A stretch of DNA of 64,000 bases from Iamia sp. SCSIO 61187. Lineage in GTDB: Bacteria > Actinomycetota > Acidimicrobiia > Acidimicrobiales > Iamiaceae. Shown piece by piece: positions 14,946 through 25,174 of this stretch (the first letter of the stretch is position 1; every line of letters starts with the position of its first letter). The stretch covers positions 3,352,001 to 3,416,000 of the forward strand of contig NZ_CP050948.1 of NCBI RefSeq assembly GCF_019443745.1, in the 5' to 3' direction. The notes beneath the pieces are model-generated. The model did no database searches. It was not told where the DNA came from and saw only the letters and a program-made list of their open reading frames with translations. Position numbers and translations under genes: made by a program.

Positions 14946-16478
14946 CTACCAGTCTGTCGGGCGGTAGTCCTTGAGGAACCGGCCCCAGACGTGGGTGCCG
15001 GTGTTGTGGCCGTCGATCACCGGGTCGACGATCCGGGCGGCGCCGTCGACGATGTCGAGCGGTGGGTGGAAGCCGTGCTCGGCCCGCTTGCGCGCCGCCA
15101 CGTCGGCCGGGTCCTCGTCGCTCACCCAGCCGGTGTCGACGCTGTTCATGTGGATGCCGTCACCCAGGTAGTCGGCGGCCGAGGTCCGGGTCATCATGTT
15201 CAAGGCGGCCTTGGCCATGTTGGTGTGCGGGTGACGGGTGGTCTTGAAGCGGCGGTAGAACTGGCCCTCCACCGCGCTCACGTTGACGATGTGCTTCTCG
15301 GCTCCCGGCGTCGCCGCCATCAGCGGCCGGAGCCGGGCGTTGAGCACGAACGGGGCGACGGCGTTGACGAGCTGGGTCTCGAGCAGCTCGACCGTCGACA
15401 CCTCGTGGAGCAGCAGCCGCCAGGAGTTCCGGTCGCGGAGGTCGACCTGCTGGAGGTCCTGGTCGAGGTGGCCCTCGGGGAACAGGCGGCTGTCGTCCTC
15501 GCGGTCCTCGGGCAGCAGGATGGCCTGCGAGAGCTCGGCCGCCGCCAGGCCCAGCGCCGGCTCGGGGGCGGCGTCCACGATGTCGACGCCCCGCACGCCG
15601 TCGTGCCCGCCGAGCAGGGCCCGGGCCTCGGCCGGCATGTCGAGCGCTGACGCCTGCTCGCGCTCCATCATGTGGCGGTAGAAGGCAGGCGGCCGCCGCA
15701 CCGTCTGGCAGGCGTTGTTGACGATCACGTCGAGCCGGTCGTGGGTGGAGACCAGGTGGCGGCACAGCTCCTCGACGCTCGGGGTGTGGCGCAGGTCGAG
15801 CCCGATGATCTCGAGCCGGTCCGCCCAGTCGGACGCATCGGCCTCGCCCGCGTAGCGGAGGGCGGCGTCGCGGGGGAACCGGGTGGTCACCACGAGCGTG
15901 GCCCCGGCGCGCAGGAGCTTGATCCCGGCCTGGTAGCCGATCTTGACCCGCCCCCCGGTGAGCAGGGCGACCCGGCCCCGGAGGTCGGCCGTCTCGGTCC
16001 GCTTGGCGAAGTTGAACGCCGCGCACGGCGGGCACAGCTGGTCGTAGAAGTGGTGGACTTCGGTGTAGCGCTGCTTGCACACGTAGCAGTGGTGCCGCTC
16101 GTCGGTGTCGGTCCGATCCCGGTCGGCGACGTGCTCGTCCTCGCCCGCCGCGACCAGGTCGGCGTCGAGCCCCTCGGGCGGGAAGACGTTGGGGGTGGTG
16201 AACACGGGCTTGGCCCGCAGCGACCGGATCCCGGTGCGGTCGAGCTCCTCGGCGTCGCGCCGCAGCTTGTCGGCCTTCTCCTGCCGGCGCCGGGCCTTGA
16301 TCCGCTGCCGGCGCTGGTCGACGTCGGGCGAGAAGACGTCGCCGGCGGCGGCGAGGAGGCGCCGCCGCTCGTCGTCGTCGAGCAGCCCGAGCGGCTCCCG
16401 GTCCGCGACCAGGGCCTCGAGCACCGCCAGGGCGTCGCGGAGCCGGGCCGCGTCGATGGCGTCGGGGGCGGGCGTCAC
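14946..16478 (-). CDS. SDR-family oxidoreductase with N-terminal zinc-ribbon extension and altered catalytic motif
   Basis: 510 residues, about twice a classical SDR. Residues 1-125 are helical and charged. Residues ~128-155 contain CYVCKQRY and CPPC, a treble-clef or ribbon-like zinc site. The Rossmann part starts at ~170 (LRGRVALLTGGRVKIG), with the DVIVNNA motif near 240. The usual YxxxK is replaced: the segment reads HPHTNMAKAALNMM, where the position of the catalytic Tyr is Thr, while Lys is kept and a Ser lies upstream in NVSAVEGQFY. A large insertion separates NNA from the active site. The substrate is unknown. Confidence 0.72.
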   Translation of the reverse strand: MTPAPDAIDAARLRDALAVLEALVADREPLGLLDDDERRRLLAAAGDVFSPDVDQRRQRIKARRRQEKADKLRRDAEELDRTGIRSLRAKPVFTTPNVFPPEGLDADLVAAGEDEHVADRDRTDTDERHHCYVCKQRYTEVHHFYDQLCPPCAAFNFAKRTETADLRGRVALLTGGRVKIGYQAGIKLLRAGATLVVTTRFPRDAALRYAGEADASDWADRLEIIGLDLRHTPSVEELCRHLVSTHDRLDVIVNNACQTVRRPPAFYRHMMEREQASALDMPAEARALLGGHDGVRGVDIVDAAPEPALGLAAAELSQAILLPEDREDDSRLFPEGHLDQDLQQVDLRDRNSWRLLLHEVSTVELLETQLVNAVAPFVLNARLRPLMAATPGAEKHIVNVSAVEGQFYRRFKTTRHPHTNMAKAALNMMTRTSAADYLGDGIHMNSVDTGWVSDEDPADVAARKRAEHGFHPPLDIVDGAARIVDPVIDGHNTGTHVWGRFLKDYRPTDW

Positions 16479-16507
16479 CGATCCAGGTTGGCAGCCGGAC
16501 CCGTCCG

Positions 16508-18594
<2,087 letters not shown>

Positions 18595-18597
18595 CCG

Positions 18598-18638
18598 GCT
18601 GAGGCACGGATCACCTCCGAGGCGATCCGTGCGTCAGC
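18598..18638. terminator. Hairpin between convergent gmd and enoyl-CoA hydratase genes
   Basis: GCTGA-g-GCACGGATC (18598-18612), an 11-nt loop, then GATCCGTGC-g-TCAGC (18624-18638) form a 9-bp perfect stem extended by 5 bp beyond a G/G mismatch. It begins 4 nt after the gmd stop and includes the stop of the opposing gene, so it can act in both directions. No U-tract follows. The ACGGAT core resembles the other gene-end palindromes in the window. Confidence 0.7.
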
Positions 18639-19509
18639 CCTGGTCGTAGACCGGTTCGTCCCACCAGGGGTACACGGCGGGCATGTCGGTCGAGGGCTTC
18701 ATCGTCCACTCCGCCGGGCGCTTCTCCAGGAACGCCATGACGCCCTCGGTGGCGTCGGGCGCCCGGCCCAGCTCGTAGATCGCCTGCGAGTCGACCCGGT
18801 GCGCGGCCATGGGGTGGCCCTCGCCCAGCATCCGCCACAGCAGCGCCCGGCTGACGGCGGCCGACACCGGCGCCGTGCCCTGCGCCATCTCCTCGGCCAG
18901 CGCCCGGGCCACGGTCAGGACCTCGTCGGCGGGGTGGACGCTGCGCACCAGACCACCGGCGAGGGCCTCGTCGGCCCGGAACACCCGGGCGGTCAGCGTC
19001 CACTCCAGCGCCTGCTGGATGCCCACGGCCCGGGGCAGGAACCAGCTGGCCGCCCCGTCGGGGGCGATGCCGCGGCCGGCGAACACGAAGCCCACCTTGG
19101 CGTGGTCGGCCAGGATGCGGACGTCCATGGGCAGGGTCATGGAGATCCCGACCCCCACCGCCGAGCCGTTGATGGCGGCGATGACCGGCTTGGTCGAGCG
19201 GAAGATCCGCAGCACCAGCAGCCCGCCGCCGTCGCGGGGCGCGGCGCCGGAGTCCCGGGTCGAGACGCCCTGGGCCCCGGCGTCGAATGTCTCGCCGCCC
19301 ATGCTCAGGTCGGCGCCGGCGCAGAAGGCCCGCCCCCGGCCGGTGACGATCACGACCCGGACGTCGTCGTCGGCGTCGGTGCGGTCGAAGGCCTCCAGCA
19401 GCTCGCCGAGCATGGTGGTGGTGAAGGCGTTGAGGTGGTCGGGGCGGTCGAGGGTGATGATCGCCGTCGACCCCTCCACCTCGTAGCTGATCTCGGTGAA
19501 GTCGGTCAC
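18634..19509 (-). CDS. Enoyl-CoA hydratase/isomerase family protein
   Basis: 291 residues from GTG. Crotonase-fold motifs: ITLDRPDHLNAF, the oxyanion-hole segment GRAFCAGADLSMGG, INGSAVGVGISM, and FAGRGIAPDGAASWFLPRAVG. At the position where hydratases have a catalytic Glu, this protein has the acidic Asp of APDGA, as in some crotonases of uncertain substrate. The C-terminal AVYPWWDEP tail is typical of actinobacterial members. It is probably involved in fatty-acid or side-chain degradation. A palindromic hairpin lies just upstream of the gene, after the 3' end of the methyltransferase. Confidence 0.88.
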   Translation of the reverse strand: MTDFTEISYEVEGSTAIITLDRPDHLNAFTTTMLGELLEAFDRTDADDDVRVVIVTGRGRAFCAGADLSMGGETFDAGAQGVSTRDSGAAPRDGGGLLVLRIFRSTKPVIAAINGSAVGVGISMTLPMDVRILADHAKVGFVFAGRGIAPDGAASWFLPRAVGIQQALEWTLTARVFRADEALAGGLVRSVHPADEVLTVARALAEEMAQGTAPVSAAVSRALLWRMLGEGHPMAAHRVDSQAIYELGRAPDATEGVMAFLEKRPAEWTMKPSTDMPAVYPWWDEPVYDQG

Positions 19510-19543
19510 CCGCCCAAACTAGACCGACCGGTCAAGAGAGGGC

Positions 19544-19570
19544 CACGGATAGTGCCTGGCACCATCCGTG
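19544..19570. terminator. 27-nt ACGGA palindrome after the methyltransferase gene
   Basis: CACGGAT-a-GTGCC-t-GGCAC-c-ATCCGTG. It begins 5 nt past the methyltransferase stop on the minus strand. The core GTGCCTGGCAC is the same as in the element at 31113. It could act as a terminator or mRNA 3'-end stabiliser, or be a REP-like repeat. Confidence 0.6.
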
Positions 19571-19574
19571 ACGG

Positions 19575-20795
19575 TCACCCCGGTTCGTCGAGGGTGAAGC
19601 TCAGGAGGCGGGGGTCGTCCTCGCCGTGCCAGCCGGGCGAGAACACCCGGTCGGACTGGAGCTCGACGATCTGGCCCGGACGGCCGGCCAGCTCGAGGGT
19701 CGCCCGGCCCCGGCTCTCGGTGAGGGTGACCGAGCCCGCCACCTTGCCCCCGGCCACGACCCGGACCCGCTGCACCTGGCCGGGGTCGAGGCCGATGGTC
19801 GCGACCGCGATCTCGTGGGGCCCGGGGCCGTCGAGGCGCACCAGCACCCGCGGCCCGGCCCACCGGTACGCGGTCCCGTCCTCGCGGGTCTCGCGGTGCG
19901 AGACGCCCTCGACCACGGTCCAGCCCGTCCGGAAGGACTCGACGGTCCGCACCGGCAGGTCCACCCGCTCGAGCCCGGCGGCCGTCGGGGACGCCACGAA
20001 GATGTTGATGTTGTCGGCCCGGGTCAGCTCCCAGAGCATGGGGCTCAGACCGTCGACGCTCTGCGGGACCAGCCCGTTCACCGGCCGGAGGAACGCCACG
20101 TAGGGCAGACCGGCCAGCTCCAGCATGTCGAGCAGCTGGGCCCGGGTGTAGGGCCGCTCGATGGTGTCGTAGGTCTGCATGATCTCGATGTTCTGCAGGT
20201 CCCACTCCGACCCCTTGGGCGGGGCGGCGGCCTCGATCACGGCCACGATCCCGTCGTCGGCCAGGTCGGCCAGGGTGTTGCGCAAGGCGGCGACCGGGTT
20301 GAAGAAGTGGTGCAGCGTCGACTCGAACAGGGCCAGTCGGGCCTTGCGGTCGAGGCCCAGCGGGGAGGCCTCGATGTCGTGCTCGCGCAGGTCGTAGGCG
20401 AACCCCTTCTCCACGTACGGCGGGTAGGGGTCGTTCTGCATGCGGGTCTCGGCCACCTCGAGCAGCTCGGCCGAGATGTCGAGGCCGATCACCTCGTGGC
20501 CCAGTCGGGCCAGCCACTGCACCGTCCAGCCCGGGCCGCAGCCGACGTCGATCACCACGTCCCCGGGCGCCAGGTCGGCGGTCTGGACGACGTCGAGGAA
20601 CTGGAACACGTCGACCCAGAACGGGGCGTAGTCGGGCCCGCCGACGAAGGGCTTGATGAGGTGGTACCGCTCGGCGGTGGGCCCGCCCGACCGCACGATC
20701 TCCCGCAGGTAGGTGACGGCGCCCTGCTTCCAGTCGACGCCCTCGCGCAGATCGGCGTTGAGCTCGGCGAGGAGGTCCTCTTCGGTGCGGGCCAT
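19575..20795 (-). CDS. SAM-dependent methyltransferase with C-terminal beta domain
   Basis: 406 residues. A class I methyltransferase domain (residues ~65-190) carries motif I VIDVGCGPGWTVQW and an acidic ribose-binding residue in GLDISAELLEVAE. It is followed by a PYTRAQLLDMLELAGLPYVAFLRP segment. The last ~140 residues are beta-rich (LVRLDGPGPHEIAVATIGL, VRVVAGGKVAGSVTL), like jelly-roll or galactose-binding-like modules found on glycan-modifying enzymes. A role in modifying a surface sugar is inferred. It is divergent from cofD and followed by a palindromic terminator. Confidence 0.75.
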   Translation of the reverse strand: MARTEEDLLAELNADLREGVDWKQGAVTYLREIVRSGGPTAERYHLIKPFVGGPDYAPFWVDVFQFLDVVQTADLAPGDVVIDVGCGPGWTVQWLARLGHEVIGLDISAELLEVAETRMQNDPYPPYVEKGFAYDLREHDIEASPLGLDRKARLALFESTLHHFFNPVAALRNTLADLADDGIVAVIEAAAPPKGSEWDLQNIEIMQTYDTIERPYTRAQLLDMLELAGLPYVAFLRPVNGLVPQSVDGLSPMLWELTRADNINIFVASPTAAGLERVDLPVRTVESFRTGWTVVEGVSHRETREDGTAYRWAGPRVLVRLDGPGPHEIAVATIGLDPGQVQRVRVVAGGKVAGSVTLTESRGRATLELAGRPGQIVELQSDRVFSPGWHGEDDPRLLSFTLDEPG

Positions 20796-20847
20796 CGCCG
20801 GAGACTACCGACGGGCCGGGCCGCGCTCGATGCCGGGACGGTGCCGA

Positions 20848-20853
20848 TATGGT
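20848..20853 (+). promoter_or_regulatory. Putative leaderless -10 box of cofD
   Basis: TATGGT followed by 7 nt and then GTG at 20861. It overlaps an upstream in-frame ATG at 20849 and therefore argues for the downstream GTG as the real start. Confidence 0.45.
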
Positions 20854-20860
20854 CCGCCGG

Positions 20861-21805
20861 GTGATCTGCGTCCTGGCCGGCGGTGTCGGCGCCGCCCGGC
20901 TGCTGGCGGGCCTGGTGCGGGTCGTGCCGCCCGCCGAGATCACCGTCGTCGGCAACGTGGGCGACGACCTCGTCCTCCACGGGCTCCACATCTCGCCCGA
21001 CCTCGACACGATCACCTACACCCTCGCCGACCAGGTCGACCCCGACCGGGGCTGGGGCCTCCGCGACGAGACGTGGCAGGCGATGGACATGGTCGGCCGG
21101 TACGGCGGGGTGGCCTGGTTCAACCTGGGCGACCGCGACCTCGGCACGCACCTCTACCGCACGCACCGCCTGTCCGAAGGGGCGACCCTCAGCGAGGTGA
21201 CGGCCGAGGTCGTCGCCGCCTGGGAGCTCGGCTTCCGCCTGCTGCCCGTCACCGACGACCCCATCCGGACCCGGGTCACGGTGGTCGACCCCGACGCCGA
21301 GCGCGAGGTCGGGTTCCAGGAGTGGTTCGTGCAGCGCCGCCACGACGTCGCCGTGCGCGCCCTGCGGTTCGCCGGCGTCGAGGAGGCCAGCCCCGCCCCC
21401 GGGGTCCTCGAGGCGATCCTCGAGGCCGACGCCGTGGTCGTCGCCCCCTCGAACCCGCTGGTGTCCATCGGCCCGCTCCTGGCCGTCGCCGGCGTCGAGG
21501 ACGCCGTCCGCTCCGTCCGGGACAAGGTGGTCGCCGTCTCCCCCATCGTCGCCGGGGCCGCCCTCAAGGGCCCGGCCGACCAGCTGATGACCGACCTGGG
21601 CCACGAGGCGACGGTCGTCGGGGTCGCCCGCCTCTACGCCGACCTGGCCGGCACCCTCGTGATCGACGAGGCCGACGCCGCCCTCGTCGGCGCCGTCGAG
21701 GCCGAGGGGATGCGCGCCCTCGCCACCCCGACGGTCATGTCGACCCCGGACGTGGCGGCCGAGCTCGGGCGGACGCTCCTCGGTGCCGTGGACGTGGCGC
21801 CGTGA
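20861..21805 (+). CDS. cofD: 2-phospho-L-lactate transferase (F420 biosynthesis)
   Basis: 314 residues from GTG. The N-terminus [18 protein letters not shown] aligns exactly with the usual start of CofD/FbiA (LAGGVGGARF), so I prefer this GTG to the ATG four codons upstream. Further motifs: [42 protein letters not shown] and [15 protein letters not shown]. The enzyme transfers a phospholactyl or phosphoenolpyruvyl group to the deazaflavin Fo, making F420-0 or its dehydro form. The stop overlaps cofE by 4 nt. F420 is a hydride carrier for actinobacterial reductases. Confidence 0.95.
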   Translation: MICVLAGGVGAARLLAGLVRVVPPAEITVVGNVGDDLVLHGLHISPDLDTITYTLADQVDPDRGWGLRDETWQAMDMVGRYGGVAWFNLGDRDLGTHLYRTHRLSEGATLSEVTAEVVAAWELGFRLLPVTDDPIRTRVTVVDPDAEREVGFQEWFVQRRHDVAVRALRFAGVEEASPAPGVLEAILEADAVVVAPSNPLVSIGPLLAVAGVEDAVRSVRDKVVAVSPIVAGAALKGPADQLMTDLGHEATVVGVARLYADLAGTLVIDEADAALVGAVEAEGMRALATPTVMSTPDVAAELGRTLLGAVDVAP

Positions 21806-22527
21806 GCTCGCCCCGCCGGCTCGAGGTGTGGGGCGTGACCGGCATCGGCGAGGTCACCCGGGCCGCGGACCTGGCCGGGATGATCGCCGACGCCGTCGCC
21901 GGCCAGGGCGACGAGCTGCGCGACCGCGACGTCGTCGTCGTCACCCAGAAGGTCGTGTCCAAGGCCGAGGGCAAGATGGTCGAGGTCGACGTCTCCGACC
22001 CCCGAGCCCACCGGGCGGTCGTCGAGGCCGAGTCGGTGCGGGTGCTCCGCCGCCGGGGCGACCTGTCGATCGTCGAGACCAAGCACGGCTTCGTCTGCGC
22101 CAACGCCGGCGTCGACCTGTCGAACGTCGAGGCCGGGTGGGCGGCGCTGCTGCCCGACGACTCCGACCGCTCCGCCCGCCGCATCCGCGACGGCCTGCGG
22201 GCCCGCACCGGCGCCGACGTCGGCGTGGTCGTCTCCGACACCTTCGGCCGGGCCTGGCGGCGGGGGCTCACCGACGTGGCCATCGGCTGCGCCGGCATCG
22301 CCGCCCTGGTCGACCTGCGGGGGTCGACGGACTCGCTCGGGCGGGAGCTCCACGCCACCGAGGTCGCCCTCGTCGACGAGCTGGCCGGGGCCGCCGAGCT
22401 GGTCATGGGCAAGGCCGACGGCGTCCCCGCCGCCGTGGTCCGGGGCGGCCCCGACTGGTGGTTCCGCCCCCGCACCAGCGTCCGGGAGGAGCTGGTCCGA
22501 CCCCCCCATGAGGACCTCTTCCGGTAG
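21802..22527 (+). CDS. cofE: F420-0:L-glutamate ligase (CofE type)
   Basis: 241 residues from GTG overlapping the cofD stop. Motifs are those of the CofE fold: GIGEVTRAADLAGMIA, VVVTQKVVSKAEGKMV, ETKHGFVCANAGVDLSNV, VVSDTFGRAWRRGLTDVAIGCAGI. It adds gamma-linked glutamates to F420-0. Mycobacterial FbiB has an extra C-terminal nitroreductase-like domain of ~200 residues; that part is absent here, as in archaeal CofE. If a dehydro-F420-0 reductase is needed it must be encoded elsewhere. A palindrome follows 2 nt after the stop. Confidence 0.95.
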   Translation: MSSPRRLEVWGVTGIGEVTRAADLAGMIADAVAGQGDELRDRDVVVVTQKVVSKAEGKMVEVDVSDPRAHRAVVEAESVRVLRRRGDLSIVETKHGFVCANAGVDLSNVEAGWAALLPDDSDRSARRIRDGLRARTGADVGVVVSDTFGRAWRRGLTDVAIGCAGIAALVDLRGSTDSLGRELHATEVALVDELAGAAELVMGKADGVPAAVVRGGPDWWFRPRTSVREELVRPPHEDLFR

Positions 22528-22528
22528 C

Positions 22529-22555
22529 GACGGACGGGGCCTGACCCCATCCGTC
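22529..22555. terminator. 27-nt ACGGA palindrome after cofE
   Basis: GACGGA-c-GGGG-cctga-CCCC-a-TCCGTC, starting 2 nt after the cofE stop and ending just before the stop of the convergent gene. The GGGG/TGA/CCCC core matches the element at 48522. It probably ends transcription from both sides. Confidence 0.6.
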
Positions 22556-22556
22556 G

Positions 22557-22997
22557 TCAGCGACCGGGTGGGGGGCGGAGGCGGTCGGCCAGGCGACGGG
22601 CCGCGTGGCCGACGGTGCGACCGGTGCGCTCGAGGGCGGCCTCGAGGGCGTCGAGCGGGGTGGGCCGGTGCGGTGGCGCGGTGGCGGGCTCGCCGGGGAC
22701 GGAGCCGGCGTGCATCCAGTCGGCCACCGGACCCGACGGCGCCGGCGGCGGGACCAGCACCAGCGGCGGGGCGACGGGTTCGGACGCCGCCCGCGCCAGG
22801 GCGTCGGCCAGGGCCCCGATGAGAGCCGGGACCTCGGCGTTCTCCAGCCGGACGGTCCCCGTGCACTGCTCGTCGTCCCACAGGCTGAGCGTCACGACGC
22901 CCTGGCGCGGGTGCGGGGTGAGGCGCAGCGTCCGGCTGCGGCGGTCCGCGTCACCGAACCAGCTCCGCTCTCGCGTGACGACGCTCGCCGCTCCCAC
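22557..22997 (-). CDS. Small protein of unknown function
   Basis: About 146 residues from a tentative GTG; the start is uncertain because the frame is open far upstream. The N-terminal half has beta-type segments (SRTLRLTPHPRQGVVTLSLWDDEQCTGTVRL) followed by an amphipathic helix (VPALIGALADALARA). The C-terminal half is proline-rich and ends with a basic helix (RTVGHAARRLADRLRP). No domain is recognised. It is convergent with cofE and separated from it by the palindrome. Confidence 0.5.
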   Translation of the reverse strand: MGAASVVTRERSWFGDADRRSRTLRLTPHPRQGVVTLSLWDDEQCTGTVRLENAEVPALIGALADALARAASEPVAPPLVLVPPPAPSGPVADWMHAGSVPGEPATAPPHRPTPLDALEAALERTGRTVGHAARRLADRLRPPPGR

Positions 22998-23053
22998 CCC
23001 AGCACCCTCCCACCGCACCCACGACCCGGGAAGGGGTACCCACCCCCGGCCGC

Positions 23054-23905
23054 TCAGCCCCCGGCGAGGAGGCGGTGGTGGGCGTCGTCGTCCCAGCCGG
23101 CGAAGAAGGTGGCGAGCACCTCGTGGGCGTGGGCGAAGGAGTCCGCCGCGAACAGCACCGGCTGGTACTGGGTGATGTCGTAGTCGAGGGTCGCCATGGC
23201 CGCCACGTCGAGGGGCCGGACCTCGGCCGAGCGGAAGGCCTGCACCTCGCCGTAGGACGACAGCAGCCCGGCGCCGTAGGCCCGCAGCTCGCCGTCCTCC
23301 CACGCCACCCCGAACTCGAGGCTGAACCAGAACACCCGGCTGAAGGCCTCGAGGGCGGCGTCGGTCTCGCACCGGAGCGACGCCTGGCCGGCCAGCTCGT
23401 AGAGGCCGGCGAAGCGGGGCTCGGCCAGGGCGTTGGCGTGCCCGATCAGCTCGTGCACCACGTCGGGCTCGGGTGTGTAGAAGGGGACCGAGTGGTGGCG
23501 GATGTACTGGGTGGAGCAGAAGCGTCGCTCGGCCAGGGCGCCGTAGAAGGTCCGGGTGGGGACCAGGCCGGGCACGGGGGTGATCGACCAGCCCGTGAGC
23601 TCGGTCAGGCGCTCGGACACGGGCCCGAGCTGGGGCACCACGTCGGTCGGGAGGGCGAGGGCGGCGACGCCGGACCGGTACGCCTCGACGGCCAGGGTCT
23701 CGTGGAGCACGCCCAGCTCGGAGGAGACGGTCCGCCACACGGCGTCCTCCTCGGGGGCGTAGGCCACGGTGGGGATGGGGGCGCCGGGCACGTGGGCCTC
23801 GCCCACGGCGGCGATCGCCGCCCGGCGCTGGCGGTAGGCCACGTCGCTGACGCCCGGGTGGTCGTCGGGCAGGGCGAGGAGGCCGGCGGCGGTGGGGGCC
23901 TGCAT
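23054..23905 (-). CDS. phhA: Phenylalanine 4-monooxygenase
   Basis: 283 residues, the length of bacterial single-domain enzymes. Iron ligands: His in VVHELIGHANAL (~150 and 155) and Glu in FWFSLEFGV (~195). The pterin-binding region ITPVPGLVPTRTFYGALAERRFCSTQYIRH is well conserved. It hydroxylates L-phenylalanine to L-tyrosine with tetrahydropterin and O2. The substrate chain continues with hpd, hmgA and a fumarylacetoacetase-family gene further along the same strand. The pterin recycler phhB lies about 14 kb away. It is divergent from an Lrp/AsnC regulator, its likely controller. Confidence 0.95.
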   Translation of the reverse strand: MQAPTAAGLLALPDDHPGVSDVAYRQRRAAIAAVGEAHVPGAPIPTVAYAPEEDAVWRTVSSELGVLHETLAVEAYRSGVAALALPTDVVPQLGPVSERLTELTGWSITPVPGLVPTRTFYGALAERRFCSTQYIRHHSVPFYTPEPDVVHELIGHANALAEPRFAGLYELAGQASLRCETDAALEAFSRVFWFSLEFGVAWEDGELRAYGAGLLSSYGEVQAFRSAEVRPLDVAAMATLDYDITQYQPVLFAADSFAHAHEVLATFFAGWDDDAHHRLLAGG

Positions 23906-24026
23906 GGGGTCCAGTGTCCTCCTCCCGTCGACGGTCGTCCACGAAGGGCGCCGCCGGCCGGACGGAACGACTCGAGAACGGCACCAGGAGTACGATCCGT
24001 CTCGCCACGACCCCGGGAGGCGACAC

Positions 24027-24485
24027 GTGACCGGACAGCCACTCGACGACATCGACCGCCGGATCGTGACCCTCCTCCAAGACGACGGGCGGATGGCGGT
24101 CAACGAGCTGGCCCGCCGGGCCGGGATCGGGCGGGCGACGGCCTACGCCCGGCTCGAGGGGCTCCGGGCCCGAGGTGTCATCACCGGGTTCCGGGCCGAG
24201 GTCGACCCCGCCGCGGCCGGCAACGGGCTGGCCGCCTACGTCTTCGTCGACGTCGAGCAGCAGCGCTGGACCCAGGCCCGGGCTGCCCTCGTGGAGCTGC
24301 CCGGGCTGGTGCACCTCAGCCTGACGAGCGGCGCCCACGACGCCGTGCTGCTCGTCCGCTGCCCCGACATCGACACCCTGCGCGACGTGGTGCTGGTGCG
24401 CCTCCACGAGATCCCCGAGGTCCGCTCGGCCCAGACCCTCTTCGTCCTCGACGAGGAGCGCCTCCCACCCCTCCCCCCGGCCTGA
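24027..24485 (+). CDS. Lrp/AsnC-family regulator divergent from phhA
   Basis: 152 residues from GTG with the strong Shine-Dalgarno GGGAGG. N-terminal helix-turn-helix: LDDIDRRIVTLLQDDGRMAVNELARRAGIGRATAYARLEGL; C-terminal RAM effector domain with beta strands (GLAAYVFVDVEQ, VHLSLTSGAHDAVLLV). Family members sense amino acids and bind as octamers. Its position back to back with phhA suggests control of phenylalanine hydroxylation by Phe or Tyr; this is inference. A second Lrp is divergent from hpd. Confidence 0.9.
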   Translation: MTGQPLDDIDRRIVTLLQDDGRMAVNELARRAGIGRATAYARLEGLRARGVITGFRAEVDPAAAGNGLAAYVFVDVEQQRWTQARAALVELPGLVHLSLTSGAHDAVLLVRCPDIDTLRDVVLVRLHEIPEVRSAQTLFVLDEERLPPLPPA

Positions 24486-24508
24486 CCGCCGCCGGTCGGG
24501 ACGGTCCG

Positions 24509-25174
24509 CTACGGGGCGAGGTAGGCGAGGACGGCCAGGACCCGGCGGTGGTCGTCGGGCGAGGGCGGGAGGTCGAGCTTGGTGAAGATGCCGGCGACGT
24601 GCTTCTCCACGGCACGGGGCGAGATCGTCAGCCCGCTGGCGATGGCGGCGTTGGAACGCCCCTCGGCCATGAGGGCCAGCACCTCCCGCTCGCGCGGGGT
24701 CAGGGCGTCGATGGGCTCGCTGCGGCGGCTGGCCCGGAACAGGCGGGTGACGACCTCGGGATCCAGGGCGGTGCCGCCCTCGGCCACCCGCCCCAGGGCG
24801 TCGAGGAACTCGCGGACGTGGCCGACCCGCTCCTTGAGCAGGTAGCCCACGCCGGTCGCCCCGCCGGTGAGCAGCTCGGAGGCGTAGCGGGTCTCGACGT
24901 ACTGCGAGAAGACGAGCAGGCCGACGTCGGGGTCGTGCCGGCGGATCGCCAGCGCCGCCCGCAGGCCCTCGTCGGTGTGGGTGGGCGGCATGCGGACGTC
25001 GACGATGGCGACGTCGGGCGGATCATCGGCCACGGCCCGGACGAGGAGGTCGCCGTCGCCGACGGCGGCGGTGACGACGTGCCCGCGATCGGTCAGCAGC
25101 TGCACGAGCCCCTCGCGCAGGACACCCGAGTCCTCGGCCACGGCGACCCGCAACGACCGGGAGGCGTCAGCCAT
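24509..25174 (-). CDS. NarL/LuxR-type response regulator
   Basis: 221 residues. Receiver domain (residues 8-125): acidic pocket in VAVAEDSGVLREGL, phospho-acceptor Asp in VAIVDVRMPP, signalling Thr/Ser region replaced by LLVFSQY, and Lys in YLLKERVG. LuxR-type helix-turn-helix (155-215): LTPREREVLALMAEGRSNAAIASGLTISPRAVEKHVAGIF. It overlaps the kinase gene by 8 nt. Targets are unknown; it lies beside the Phe/Tyr catabolic genes but nothing shows that it controls them. Confidence 0.93.
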   Translation of the reverse strand: MADASRSLRVAVAEDSGVLREGLVQLLTDRGHVVTAAVGDGDLLVRAVADDPPDVAIVDVRMPPTHTDEGLRAALAIRRHDPDVGLLVFSQYVETRYASELLTGGATGVGYLLKERVGHVREFLDALGRVAEGGTALDPEVVTRLFRASRRSEPIDALTPREREVLALMAEGRSNAAIASGLTISPRAVEKHVAGIFTKLDLPPSPDDHRRVLAVLAYLAP

